Origin: Hermetia illucens
Lineage: Eukaryota > Arthropoda > Insecta > Diptera > Stratiomyidae
Direction: 5' to 3'
Assembly: GCF_905115235.1 (NCBI RefSeq)
Contig: NC_051850.1
Location: 25,607,010 to 25,671,009 of the forward strand
DNA: 64,000 nt
Below the pieces are notes generated by a model. It ran no database searches, was not told where the DNA came from, and was given only the letters and a program-made list of their open reading frames with translations. Shown piece after piece: positions 23,990 through 35,974 of this stretch. The translations under genes and the position numbers were made by a program. Position 1 is the stretch's first letter. Every line of letters begins with the position of its first letter.

Positions 23990-26028
23990 CCGGACCAACC
24001 ACCGCACAGGCAGACCCGTGGCGTATGAACGCAGCATTAGTTACCAGGAACAGAAAACCTCTCGATTTGAGGCTCTCCACCGCCCCGCCCAGATTGATAC
24101 AAATCAACTTCAACCATTGCGGGGGGAAGTCGAGTGACCAACGGCAAAATCTTAATTCAAATCTTCGCGGAGTTAGGCATCGTACTCGCCATTTTGGATG
24201 CGTGCCCAACTTCCGAGGCAGAGGACTAGGCTCAATCGTCGATCTAACTTACCTCAGTAGCTCGTTGGCGAGAGGGATGGTCTGGCGGGTGAATAAGCGC
24301 TATACCCCCAGTGACCATCAGGCCATCTTTCTCGAGATCAAGAACGGGGGAGGCGACAGTCGAGTCAGCATCAAAAGCGGAAAAACCAGGATAGTTGGGT
24401 GGTCCACTGGAGCTTTCGAGGAAGAGATATTCCTGGCGGGTTTAGAAGGCGGTTACAACCCGAGAGAACGGCGCTGGAAAAAGTGAACCAATTATGTCAA
24501 CAGATAACTGACTCCTGCGACTCTGCAATACCGCGACGCAAGTTGCATCACAGTAGGAACCAACCAACAAATCACGCTGTCTGCGAGCGAGTATGCTTTG
24601 CCAAAGGAACAGAGGGAAGCCAGAACATCAGCAGTCGGAGAAAGAGTACCTAGATCTTCGAAATAGCCTTAAGAAGACTATACGGGAAAGTAAGCCGAAT
24701 TGCTACAAGCAGTTGTGCCGTCAAGCAAATACAAACCCGTGAGGCGCTGCTTACAAGGTTGTAATGAATAAGATTCGTGGACAAAAATCACCCCGATTGA
24801 CGTGCCCGCCAGTCTTGTTCAAAATAATCGCAATCCTTTTCCCACAACAAGAAGAAAGCGGACCACATCCAATGGTTAAACAGGACGTCTTCACAAACAA
24901 CCCGGGATTGCCGAGGAGGAACTACGGGAGATCTGTGGACGAATTGGGGACAATCAGGCTCCGAGATTTGACTGGATTCCGAACAAAGCCCTGAAGTTTG
25001 TTGTTAAAATCAGGCCCGCATGGTTTATAAGTACATTTGAATCATGCATGAAGGAGTGTTTCCCGCTCAGTGAAATAGACGGAGGTTGGTTCTGTTACCG
25101 AAGCCCCAAAAACCACCTGGCGCACCCTCTTCATATCTCCCTATCTGACTAGACACTATGGAGAAAATGTTGGAGTGAGTGATACACAACAGGCTGCGTC
25201 TGTTCATCGAGCTAGCGGATGTTCTATCGGAACAGCAGTATGCGCGGTCCACGATTGATGCCATTGCAATGGTCGTTGACATGACCAAGGAAGTATCGGC
25301 CGGTGGTAAGTACTGCGCGGTGGTAACGCCGGAAGTTAGGAATGCCTTTAATTCAGTCAACGGATTAAGGGCACCCTGGCTAAACTAAGTGTCCCTGGTT
25401 ATAATAATAATAATCGTTGGCGCAACAATCCATATTGGATCAGGGTCTTGAAGTGTGTTAGAGAACTTCATTCAAGACTGTAACGGCACAGTACAGTACA
25501 TTGTAGGGGGCAACCTGGTCAGCATTGCACTCGCCCGAGGTTATTACCCTGATTTGACTCAGGTACTCATTCACAGCTGAATCGAGTGGTATCGGACGTC
25601 AAATCACAATACAAAACCCAATGTCACCGGTGAGATTTGAACCGCGACCTTCCGTATGACAGCCTCGTGCTCCAACCACTCAGCTATCCGGACTCGGACA
25701 CGGACAAATGTCACTGGTAACTTAGCTAGAATAATCGAGAGTTACCTTTCTGAGAGACTTCTTTGGTACGAGACGGACGACGGACCGAAAGAATATATTG
25801 TGACAGCAGGTGTTCCCTAAAGCCTTGTACTAGGGCCTGCTGTGGAATATAATGTATAACGGAGTGCTCGGCCATGGCGTGCCCAGGAAGGCAACATTGA
25901 TTTGTTTTGCGGACGATCTGTCACTGATAGTAGATGCGAAAGATCACCAGGACGTGGAACTATATGTAAGTGCAACCATTCATGCCATCAAAGATGCCAT
26001 CCAAATGATGAAATTGGACCTAGCGGAA
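23990..26028 (+). mobile_element. R1-clade non-LTR retrotransposon, decayed (R1-a)
   Basis: ORF2 begins with the R1-clade signature LIQINFNHCGG (about 24085-24120). After an internal loss it has SIVDLTYLSSSLARG (24235-24275) and YTPSDHQAIFLEI (24300-24335), the end of the APE endonuclease. RT follows with KALKFVVK-type sequence (24985), QYARSTIDAIAMVVDMTKEV (25230-25295), VTPEVRNAFNS (25322) and, after a SINE insertion, YLSERLLWYETDDG (25742-25785) and FADD (25906-25917). It ends abruptly at 26028 against family A sequence. Multiple breaks. R1-clade members outside rDNA are known. Confidence 0.85.
25400..25708 (-). mobile_element. tRNA-derived SINE, full-length, inserted in R1-a (copy 2)
   Basis: An antisense full copy of the SINE at 8138-8430: ATT tail (25401-25414), GGCGCAACAA (25419-25428), body and tRNA-like head ending near 25700. 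The flanking direct repeat is TGTCCCTGGT (25390-25399) and TGTCACTGGT (25709-25718). Removing the SINE restores the R1 reading LSVPGYLARIIESYL, so the insertion is clean and younger than the R1 copy. Confidence 0.9.
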
Positions 26029-27885
26029 GATAAAAATTCTTCTCTCGAACGCGGCCAAGAGCTCGCAATTTTTCCTCCTAAGAACCCAACTCTCAGAGCA
26101 ATACATAAGGACTCGCAAGATCGTTGTCTTGTACAGTAAGAGTAAAGCTCTTCCTACAGTGAGACATTTCGAGCGGAACAGTTTTTGTAAGGTGAAATAG
26201 GCTCTGTTGGCTGCCAACAACTGTGCGCGGATTTCATCTTCATAGCTGCTATCGGTTGTGATTTAATAATGAACGAAATTATTCTTGCCGTTTTATCAGC
26301 GCGGTTTGATGTTGATGGTTGGTTGATTTTTGGTGTTGATACTGCCATCATATATTTTATTTTGCCCTGATTGATGTGGAGCCCAAAATCTCGCGCCACC
26401 TGCTCGATCTGGAAGAAGGTAGTTTGTATGTCACGGGTCGTTCTTCCAATGATGTCAATATCGTCAGCATAGGCCAGCAGTTAGATGGGCTTAAAGAGGA
26501 TCGTGCGTCATGCATTTACCAGGTTAAAGAGGACGCGTGATAGGGCATCCCCTTGTCGTAGACCGTTGTTGATGGCGAATGGTTTTGAGTGTGATCCTGC
26601 TTTTTTTATCTGGCCTCGCACATTGATCAGGGACAGCCTAGGCAGTCTTATTAATTTCGGCGGAATATCGAATTCTCTCATGACCGTGTACAGTTTTACA
26701 CGACCTGACAAGATAGCGGGTAATATCTCATAGATGGTACTCAGCAACGTGATACCTCTATAATTGCTGCACTGCGTGATAATACCTATTTGCCAGTCGT
26801 CAGGCATTGATTCGCTGTCCCACTCCTTGAGTATAAGTTGTTGAACCGCTTGGTGTAATTGGTTGCCTCCATATTTAATCAACTCCATCGACTCCTGGCG
26901 ACTTATGATTTTTAAGCCGATGTGTTTTGGAGGGCTTCAGTGTTAACTCTCACCTGATTGTCAGAGGTGATTCTGGGTGATGTTTTTATTCGAACTCGGA
27001 GCACCATGCCAACGAGATACTGATCCGAGTCTATATTGGCCCCCCTATATGTTCTGACATTCATCCAGGCTGAGAGTTGGCGGCGTTCGATCAGCACGTG
27101 CTCAATTTGCATATGCAGTGGTCCCGTCTAAAGAGGCCCACGTATGTTTGTGGACCGCTTTCCGTGCACATCAGATACTTCCAACAACCATTTCGTGTGA
27201 TACTGCTTGGATAATCCGCCGTCCATTATTATTTGCATTTTGATGTAAGCTGTGTGAACGTATCGCCTGAATAAGGGCTCCATCTCTACTTGGGTGTTAA
27301 TCCCCAAGTATGATTTTGATATCATATCTGGGACAGGCTTCGAGCGTTCATTCTACTGCCTCGTGGAATATATCTTTCTCCGACTCCTCAGTCTTCTCTG
27401 TGGGGGCGTAAACGTTAATGAGGTTTATATTTCTAAATTTTCCTCGCAAGCGCAGAGTGCATAGCCGTTCGCTTATATTTTCCATGCCGATAACAGCAAT
27501 TTTCATTTTTTGGCTGACTAAGAAACCTATTCCGAGTACTTGGTTTACTGGATGGCCACTATAATATATGGTGTAGTGATTCTTCCCCGGGAAACCGGTC
27601 CGCGTCCAACACATCTCCTGCAACGCTGTTACATCAACCATATATTGGGAAGGGGTATCGGCCAACTGCTCAGCAGCTCCATCTCTGTACAGGGGCGCAC
27701 GTTCCATGAGAAAATGCGCAAATCGTTATTCTTTTGTCGTTGCAGGGTTCGTCGTTGTGTTATCCGTCTTGTCCGAGGCTCCTGTTGTAGCTTCATAACT
27801 TTGGTTTTCCATGTGGGGTTGTCGCTGGAAGCAGCGACGTCAATAATGAAAGGAACAGGGAAGGGAGTGGAGTTGTAGTCAAAAA
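26029..27885 (-). mobile_element. LINE family A, long copy without 3' end (A4)
   Basis: The minus strand carries, in order, DNPTWKTKVMKLQQEPRTRR and NNDLRIFSWNVR (27810-27640). The APE endonuclease follows with VTALQEMCWT, YYSGHPVNQVLGIGFLVSQK and LINVYAPTE (27600-27380), ILGINTQVE (27320) and RRYVHTAYIK. The RRQLSAWMNVRTYRGANIDSD block (27110-27000) ends it. RT has ELIKYGGNQLHQAVQQLI and the CSNYRGITLLSTIYEILPAI block (26888-26720), RQGDAL and YADD (about 26460). It stops near NCELLAAFERRI at the junction with R1-a. Many frame breaks. Confidence 0.85.
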
Positions 27886-28200
27886 CCGCGTATGCAGCGA
27901 ACGGCCATGCTGTCACCGCATGCATTGGTTATGCGCTATGAAAACTGTGCTTTTCGTATCTGCAAATTTCTAGAAATGTTTCCTTTCAAAAGCTTTGGCC
28001 TACCTGCCAACTACCCTGACAGTCTTGTTTGGAGGCGACTTTGGAGTACTGTTTTCGCCGCTGCTAATATCGAGAAAGATAACTTGGTGGTCACTGTGAA
28101 GATAGGCTGGCGTACTTTCAGCTGACAAGCGAATTTAGTTCCTCCATCTTTCTATGTGATACATGACTAACAGCAGCATCAGGAGTAATTTATAGGGATT
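27886..28200. other. Unassigned 3' flank of gene 4
   Basis: No feature recognised between the A4 5' end and gene 4. Gene-flank similarity to gene 2 starts near 28200. Confidence 0.35.
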
Positions 28201-28289
28201 TCAATACGTTTTTCTATCGCAAAGAAAACTCGTTAAATTTTTGTTTGCAAAATAGTATATTTGGTAAGTCAGTCAGTTCAGTTTTTCGT

Positions 28290-28639
28290 TTAAGCAGCAG
28301 CCTTCTTCTTCCAAACGCCATCATATCCCCAGGCAGGGGAAGCATAAGCGTGTCCCCATCCAGCTCCGTATCCCCAACCATGTCCGTAACCAGCTACAAC
28401 TGGAGCGTTGTAGGCAGCGTGGAGTGGAGCGACGGCGGCATGTCCCCAACCAGCGGTGGCGAGTGGAGCAACGGCGGCAGCATGTCCCCAACCACCATAT
28501 CCCCAACCTCCGTATGGAGCAACGTATCCGGCTGAAGCGGCGCCGATCAAAGCGAGAGCCAAAAGGACGAATTTCTGTAAAAGGATCAACGAAAATTAGG
28601 ATATTGTTATAGTTTCTTAACTGAGACCGTTCGTACCAT
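28290..28639 (-). CDS. Small GWGH-rich secreted cuticular-type protein (gene 4)
   Basis: Exon 1 is ATG only (28639-28637), donor GTACGA. Exon 2 is 28574-28290, acceptor CAG; the intron is 62 nt. It encodes the same 95-residue protein as gene 3: signal peptide to about residue 16, GYGGWGYGGWGH block, two AGWGHAAVAPL-type units, AYNAPVVAGYGHGWG, and C-terminal GYDGVWKKKAAA. Third of three closely related genes spaced about 7 kb apart in the same orientation. Cuticle function inferred from composition and secretion signal. Confidence 0.9.
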
Positions 28640-28672
28640 TTTGAGTTTTTGTGGTATTCTGGATAAGTAATT

Positions 28673-28713
28673 CCTGAATGATAAATTCTACTGATAGACG
28701 CACGCTTATATAC
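28673..28713 (-). promoter_or_regulatory. Core promoter of gene 4
   Basis: GTATATAA (28713-28706, minus) lies 33 nt before TCATTC in ATCATTCAGG (28682-28673). Confidence 0.8.
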
Positions 28714-30269
28714 AGTTTCGCATTTGCGAATTATTTTCAGTCCCACTATCTTTTTTTTCTGATTATAAAATTTTCAAGATTGTTACGCATGCAAACGCAT
28801 GCAAATGACCAATTTTATTTTTGGAAAAGTAGGCCAGACTACACATTCGCAAGAATTCATAGGAAGTATATGTCGAGGACAGAATTCGAAGATACAAAAC
28901 ATAAACATGGTTTCCATTAGTGTTTGTTTTAATTTAAGATATTTTAAAAGTATGACAAATGGACCAAAATAGATACTTATGTGCCAACTTATGTTATTGG
29001 CGAAGCTCCTGAAGAATTTGAGCATTTGAGCATTTATTTATTTAAAATCGATCCGATTAAGCACCCTGTTGAGCCTTTCACTATGTAGGTTAAAACTTAC
29101 TTTTCTTTTGACTTGTGATTCAGTAATCAGTTATTTTAAGCAGATGTGTTATTAAAATATTAGGAGTACATCAGAATAACTGTCTATATTGTTAGATATG
29201 CACTCATTAGAGTATGCACATATAGGAATATTTGAGGGCATGAAAATAGGAACATTTGTATATTTAAATGGGCAATCCAAAGAGCTGTCAACAAGGATAT
29301 GAACAAGGATAAAATAAAGTACATCTAGCCCTCAAGACTTAACTGAGCTTACGGATCTGTCTTGTTTTCTAACAGACAAAACAAAATTCAAGGGTTCAAA
29401 GACCGATATCTGGTTTAGGTCTGCTTTACTGGAACTCTATTGTTTTACGCTGATGTCTGCAAATTTGATATGCCTAGCAGATGCTATCATGTTGGCTTAT
29501 GACTCCATCTGAAGCATGTCTTCTTTAACTTTTGAAAAAAAAGCTAGAAGTCCAGCTTTACCAAAGTTTTAGCATCAGGCTATTTTTGTGCCAACATATG
29601 GATAAGGAATGTCGGTAGTCCCCCCTCTCCCCGAATTCATTGTGATTGCTCTACCTGAACTTTTAATATCCCTAACCATGGCTTGTCTTCAAAAGGTGCT
29701 AATCCATATATAGGGCAGATTTAGTTTGAACTTGCTTTATGACCTGGACTTATTAAATAAAGCAAAAACGACTTAATTTTCGGGGAATTTTTGTATCCCC
29801 TTCAAAATAAAATCCAGCTAAAGCAACATACGTGTGCAAGCGTTTCACCTATCTGTCCATACACTGCTGGTAGGATTACTTTTAGTTCTCTGGTCCCATT
29901 CTGTTTTTTTTTTCGCTTCGGCTCATCTTCTAAGCGTCGCTCGGGTGATTGTTGACTTGTCTCCATATCAAACTCGTAAACCAAAGTCTTCTTCTTCTTC
30001 TATTTTTTTCAGCGTTTGTCCCGTCCATGAAGGGTTTGTATTTCGATGTCAATTTCCAAGAAATTCAGATCTCTTTGGCAACCCGGGGTGCGACACGTGT
30101 CATACGTAAAATTGCAGAAGAAACCGGTATACTACTTAAAACAAAACAAAAGTAATGCTATGTGATTTATGGGTAAACAACACTACTATAATCTAGTGAT
30201 AGCAAAGTTGCCCGGAGGTAACTACGTTCCATTACCAGTATAAATAAAACGTGTATAAAAGTATCTAGT
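28714..30269. other. Upstream flank of gene 4 and unassigned DNA
   Basis: The first ~250 bp resemble the flank of gene 2. The remainder shows no gene or element I can name. Confidence 0.4.
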
Positions 30270-31005
30270 GGTTGAAAACCCAGCCCAGCTTTGGATGCCA
30301 AGCCCCTTTTTACAAAGAATCCAATACCAACCAAAAATACATAAATTTGGCAGCAAATGCCAAAAATTGGGGACTACCTTTGGAAACAGCAATCGGTCGA
30401 AAGATTGAGTGTAACGGGAGGCTTTAACTGAGAAAGATTGCTAAGTGTCATTTGACGTCACAGCTTTATTCCCCAGTAGACCGGTAAAAGGGTCGACGTC
30501 AGAATGAAGAAAAAAAGCAAAACAATGTAGAAGGTTGGCCTTCCCCTGTATGAATGAAATAATCAAGGGAAAATATTTTAAGACAACTTCGGGCGCAGCG
30601 ATGGGCAATCCTCTCTCCCCATTGTCAAGTGAACACTTTATGGCATCATCACGGCCAAATATATGGCTCAGGTACTTGGATGACATATTGGCCGTCACCC
30701 CAAAACAAGTATCAAAAATATGTTGAATATGCTAAATCCAACAAATAACTTTCACTCATGAGTTTGAAGTTAACAACCAGTTACCTTTCTTGGATATGTT
30801 AATCAAAATATCCAACGGACAGGTTTTTTCTTCTGTTTACAGGAAACCTACCAGCGGACAATCCAGCCACTTCATTCTGTGGTTACCAACTTAAAATGGC
30901 AGCCTATGGTACGATGCATCACCGCCACCTAACAATTCCACCCGCAGGGGAGGAGGAAAGAGAAAAGCAATATATCATGGACACTGTAAGGAAGAAGCGA
31001 TGTAA
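30270..31005 (+). mobile_element. Penelope-like retroelement fragment, broken
   Basis: A reverse transcriptase remnant with Penelope-type signatures rather than LINE ones: a PKIHK-type segment near 30320, VSFDVTALFPS (30445-30477), GKYFKTTSGAAMGNPLSP (30567-30620), the active site block WLRYLDDILAV with YLDD at 30673-30684, and the downstream FLDMLI and VYRKPTS type motifs (30790-30855). It has several breaks and no recognisable endonuclease or terminal repeats. It is old and abuts LINE A5. Confidence 0.8.
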
Positions 31006-31962
31006 AAACTGTTGAAATATGGCCGTCAGTTGTACCATCTTTTTATTGACTTTAAATTTATCTATGATAGCATAGCCAGGGTAAAACTGTACACGAGAGA
31101 ATTCGGTATTCCAACGAAATTGACTAGACTGACTAGGCTGACCCTGACCAATGTGCGAGGCCAGATAAAAGCAGCAGGATCACTCTCGAGACCATTCGAC
31201 ACCAATAATGGTCTACCACAAGGGGATGCCCTACCATGCGTCCTTCTTAACCTGGCCCTCGAGAAAGTGATCCGTGATGCTGATATAAATGCAAAAGGTA
31301 CGATCCTCTTTAAGTCCACCCAACTACTGGCCTATGCTGACGTTATCGGCATCATGGGAAGAACGAACCGAGACGTACAAACTGCCTTCATCCAGATCGA
31401 GCATGCGGCGATTGAGGCGAGATCTTGGGCTGCACATAAATGAAGGCAAGACAAAGTATATGGTGGCAACGTCAGCACCAAAAACCAACCAACCGACAAC
31501 ATCAAACCGCACTGGTCAAACGGGAAGAATAAAGATAGAAAACTACAACTTTGAGACCATTGATAATTTCTCCTATTTAGGACGATAATTTCTCGTATCT
31601 AGCTACGATTATGAATTTCGCGTACGGTTGTTGGCAGCCTATTTCAGCTTGCAAAAACTGTTTCGCCCGAAATATCTCACCATAGTGTCTTACTGTAGAA
31701 GACTATGATCTTGCCAGTCCTCATGTATTCCTCGACCAGAATTCTTAGGAAGAAAAATTGCGAACCCTTGGCCGAGTTCCAGGGAAGAATCCTCTGAAGA
31801 ATTTTGGGCCCCCTACATGAGGATGGACGATTCCGTAGCCTACGTAACGACGACATCTATGAGCGACACCATGACCGTCAGGTTGTGGATAAAATCTGGC
31901 TTAATATGTTATGGTGGGCGGGTCACTTAATCCGTATGGATGAGGATGATCCAGCCCAGAAA
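31006..31962 (+). mobile_element. LINE family A, RT to near C-terminus (A5)
   Basis: Starts YGRQLYHLFIDFKF, then ARVKLYTREFGIPTK, LTNVRGQIKAAGSLSRPFD and NNGLPQGDALPCVLLNLALE. The active-site block reads AYADVIGIMGRT, so the second catalytic aspartate of YADD is replaced by Val. The FSYLG, KLFRPK, HEDGRFRSLRNDDIYERHHD and WAGHLIRMDEDDPAQK blocks follow. It ends at 31962 without the usual 3' tail. Open from 31012 to 31443, broken afterwards. Confidence 0.87.
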
Positions 31963-33168
31963 CCACCACACTGGAAAATTTTGAGGGAAATGCTATTATT
32001 GTTAGCAAAGTAACACTATGCCAAATTTACCTCTTTTGGGTAAAATTGGTACTCTCTAAGAGATAAAATATTAGTACCACATTTATTACATAAAATATCA
32101 ACAAAACCTTTCATATCTGAAGCACCGAACTTCCGATTTCCGAATTGTTTTAATGTATGCCAGGGTCACATCAGTCTTATCATCAACATGTCTGCAAATA
32201 TCTCGCATATACTCCAAACAAGCTCTATATTCAAAATTAGATCAAGCCAAAGTGCACTAATAAAACGCTACTAATATACATATATTGATTAAAACCTTTA
32301 AGATTCTGCTAATTAGTACATTAGATCCAGAGCCATGATTCTCCTAGCATTTGTCGTCAGTCTGACTCAGCTTGCCTCTTTTTGGAAATGCGGTGTCTAA
32401 GGTGGCTAAGGCCCACGGTTTAGTTAGAGAGAAAGCGGATACCATTTGACAATAACCATTGAAAAATCTCCACGCTCTTCAGCCAAGGCAGTGTCGAGAA
32501 CGTCCTCAAGAGCGAGAAGCAATATTATACCGAATACAGCCTTACCAAGCTCTGCTTTAGATTACAAATCACTCCAAGATTTTACCTCGATATAGCATGT
32601 GACATTTTGCGCCGTCATATGTATATTGCTCTGCAAATGGCTATTCATTTCTCCGCAATGCTCTTTCTATTAAAAAACATTCAAGTTAATCTCTCGTTGG
32701 CCTTGTCAAAACTCTCCTGGAAATAATTCCAAAACAAGCGGCGCTGAGATCTAAATGCACCACTCCACCCTGTTCTCAATCGTTTTCAAGGTATTCAATG
32801 CGTCCCAGGGCACGAAGTACGTAAATGCCCTCTTATATATTGCATTTAAGACGAATGGAATCTTGACACCCAAATGCTCATTTGGCAGGATCTCTTATCT
32901 CAGGATTTACGGATGAGTACAAGTAGCAACTCTACGAAGAATGTAGAGACTGCGGTGTATAATTCCATTGAAAGCCGTTAAGCCTGACGGCTTTATTCCG
33001 CACATTCAGGGCAAAAATAATTTCACTTCAGCTACCATGATCAACATGTACCCGCTAGCTATGGCGACTTACCATTTCATCTACAGGAAATGGGTTTTCA
33101 GCAAACAGTATACGGTTGAAGATGAACCATGAGAAAATACTTTTACACATCTTTCGTGTTCTGAGGTG
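31963..33168. other. Unassigned stretch
   Basis: AT-rich to 32320. Beyond that, the stretch 32760-33160 hints at decayed coding sequence, but no family can be named with confidence. Confidence 0.35.
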
Positions 33169-33768
33169 GCAGCGAGGAAGACGGAGCAGCAATCCTGTCA
33201 TCCGGACCAAAACCAAAGTGGCCGAGGAGAACCTCCACGTAGTGGCACAGGGACACGTACTCACTATGGTTTTCTGGCCATGGCGCAGCCGGCTATTGTT
33301 CCAAAGGACTAATCAGGGCGATCAGACCCGAGTCTGCACGACGACTTATGAATGGGCAATGGGTCACGAAACCTCACCAGGGGTATAATGGTACCATGGG
33401 AACTGAAATGGCTCTTGAATTCACATGCCTCAGGAGAATTCCTCTCTCATGTACGTCCACCTTGGTTATAGCAGTTGGTCTTGTGGCCTAGTAGGAGTTT
33501 CATGCAGGTTGTGGTTACGTTCAAACGAACAGAGAGCTTCCAACCTCGGCACAGTGTTGCGTTTCAACCCGTTTCGGTTAAGATTTAGCTAGGTCTTGCA
33601 TCCACCACTATGAATAAATCAAGTGATGAATGCAGTATAGACTGCCACCGTTATGCTTGTCTCGACGGGGATCTGATTGTGGTTATAAAGTCAATCCGTG
33701 TCCTAAGAAGACCGTGGGGTTTAGTCAATTCGACAGATACTCACTTAGAACCACAGAGGCGTAACGGC
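33169..33768. mobile_element. Unclassified ~600-bp element X, copy 2
   Basis: Aligns along its whole length and in the same orientation with 18022-18619, for example GAGAACCTCCA near the start, CACCAGGGGTATA, GTTACGTTCAA, GTGTTGCGTTTCAA and a final GGCGTAACGG. The flanking target duplication is not clear here. Function and class unknown. Confidence 0.7.
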
Positions 33769-35550
33769 ACGTTTTATATTGTTCACCGTCGTGGATAAGG
33801 AGCCCTTATCCCTTATCCTTAGTAAACCATCGAAAAAATTACGGTCATCTACAAGTTTTCTCATTATGCCGAATGGGGTACTGAAATCGTGATTACTTTA
33901 TTTGTCGAACTTCTGCCACCATGACAAGCGCAATAATAAACTATTCTTCGACGAAGGGCAGGTTACTTTCCGTTTAATGAGATTGTCCGTGGTATCGGAG
34001 CTACAACGCATCACGTTTCATCCCACTTCTAATGGAAATCAGTCCCTAAACTGCCGCCATAAGTCGGATCCTATAGCACACCTTTGGGACACGGGGGGAC
34101 ATATGAGAAAAGAATGCTTCTGATCGCGAAACCCCACTCAACAATATTCTCCGGCGAACTATTCAAAATGTCTATCGTAAGGTTGAAAAAGTAGCACTAC
34201 TGAGCGACTAGCGAATCTTGAAGGCGTGTTGAGCTTGTGGGTTGTCGCTTTCTTTTTCTGCAATTAATTGTAGACGTAATACATAAGGGATGGTAAGCGA
34301 ATATTATGTGATAAACACGCTCGAAACACACATCTGGGAGACAGATAGTGATCTGAATTAGTGCCGGGTAGGTAAAACCCAACTGGCTTTATTAGCTGGC
34401 TTAGTGATCAAACAATCGGCGTCAATAACGAGGTGGTGAAGGCGACAGAATGCCGAAACTCTGTTGCCATTGTGACCATTACATGTCGAAGTAAGGTTTT
34501 ATCAGAGCTCACTTTTCCACTGAGATTAAACATCATAATCGCAATGAAAACTTTAAAAAGCCTCTTCTGGACATCATTCAGATGATCATATTTCGATTAC
34601 TTCTATTCTTCATCGAAGACTGCCGATGGAGCCTGACGCCACACTATTAAGATGGCCCTCATCTCGCAGCGGAATCAAGCCGCTAATATCAATTTATAAT
34701 GGACCGGAACTTGAAGGCGCCCCCTGGATTTATAAAGTAAACATAAATTTAACACCAGATCCGCTCTGGCTTTCATCAGAATTATTAGACTATAATAATC
34801 TGGTACCGCAAGATTGCCAGTAGTGCTCTTTAGAGTCCCCGCAACAACCTCGCTTAAAATCCACTGTCCTCTGAAGTTGGAGCAAGAGCGTATTTTTGAG
34901 AGACACGATACCGTCGTAGAGGAGCCTTCACTCGAATCCAACCATAAACCGTTGACGAAAGCAGAAGTTCATAGCCGGTAAATCAGTCCACCTTCGACGC
35001 TTAAATAAGATATGGAATTTGCAGGTTGGTAGTCCAAACGTCGCTAATAATTTTAGTTTAGTTTTGCGGAAAGCAGAGGTATTAACTTCCCAATTTAAAA
35101 CTGAATACTATTAGGCCGAGTGAACCTACACCGATGCCTGGGTATTACACGGTTAGACGTAGGTTGTAGACGTTCGCGAACTTTTTAACTCGTCGGTCGT
35201 GAATTCACAGAAAAGCACAAATTCCACCTTATTTAACTTTGATTGCAATAGCCGAAGTTCCATTAAACTTCCCAGTATTTTACACATCAGATTTTTTGAG
35301 AAATTTAATTTTTGTGGTTTCTTGAAGTGGTCCTGGTGTTTTAAGTTTTTAGCTTCCCTCACCTTATAATTAACATCACAATTAAACCCTGCTCCGTGAA
35401 ATAGCTATAAAGACCCTCCTTCAATATTCATAGAATGAAGCCATTTATCAGATGCGTTAGGGTTCGCCAAGAAAGTACGCGGGGAGCAAGATAGATAAGC
35501 CTAATTTTATGATCTAGATAAAACCTTAAAAACCAATAGACTTTTTTGAA
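33769..35550. other. Unassigned stretch
   Basis: No intact gene. A short frame at 33902-34123 ends GGHMRKEC, which recalls the end of a CCHC knuckle, but the first cysteines are absent. The remainder is not recognised. Confidence 0.35.
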
Positions 35551-35560
35551 TATGATCTAA

Positions 35561-35566
35561 TTTATT
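35561..35566 (-). other. Poly(A) signal of gene 5
   Basis: AATAAA on the minus strand about 50 nt past the stop at 35613. Confidence 0.6.
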
Positions 35567-35612
35567 TTAAAAGCCAATTTCCGTTCCAATAATCCAATTT
35601 ATCTAACTCGAC

Positions 35613-35898
35613 TTAAGCCTTCTTCTTCCAGAGACCGTATCCAAATCCAGAGTATCCGTAACCCAATCCAGCACCGTATACGGGAGCAGAGTAGGCAGAA
35701 ACAACTGGAGCAGAATAAGCAGAAACAACTGGAGCATGTCCCCAGCTAGAGTATCCCAACCCACCATAGGGAGCAACATAAACGGCAGAGGCCATGCCGA
35801 TGAAAGCAAGAGCTAAGAGGATGAATTTCTGGAAAAAAGGAAATTATTAATAATTTAGTTTATCTTTCTTTGAAGCAAGGCGACCAGATACACACCAT
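35613..35898 (-). CDS. Small Tyr/Ser/Val-rich secreted cuticular-type protein (gene 5)
   Basis: Exon 1 is ATG only (35898-35896), donor GTGTGT. Exon 2 is 35828-35613 after acceptor CAG; the intron is 67 nt. The 72-residue product is the shortest in the family: signal peptide MKFILLALAFIGMASA, then VYVAPYGGLGYSSWGHAP, a perfect tandem VVSAYSAP pair, VYGAGLGYGYSGFGYG and the tail LWKKKA. It links the GWGH genes (2-4) and the APVVSAY genes (6, 7), since it has one WGH unit plus repeated SAYSAP. Structural cuticle role inferred. Confidence 0.88.
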
Positions 35899-35932
35899 TT
35901 TGATTGATTGTTTGTCTTCTGGATTACTTGAT

Positions 35933-35974
35933 CCTGAATGATGCTGTACACTTGAGACACCACCGTATTTATAC
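35933..35974 (-). promoter_or_regulatory. Core promoter of gene 5
   Basis: GTATAAATA (35974-35966, minus) lies 34 nt before TCATTC in ATCATTCAGG (35942-35933). Confidence 0.8.

Noticed and set aside
33902-34123. GGHMRKEC ending as a CCHC nucleocapsid-like knuckle
   Set aside because: The first two cysteines are absent and no neighbouring element domains were found.
14116-35898. A regular ~7-kb tandem array as the repeat unit of the whole region
   Set aside because: Only the genes and up to about 1 kb of flank are shared. The intervening DNA consists of unrelated insertions, so the even spacing may be coincidence.
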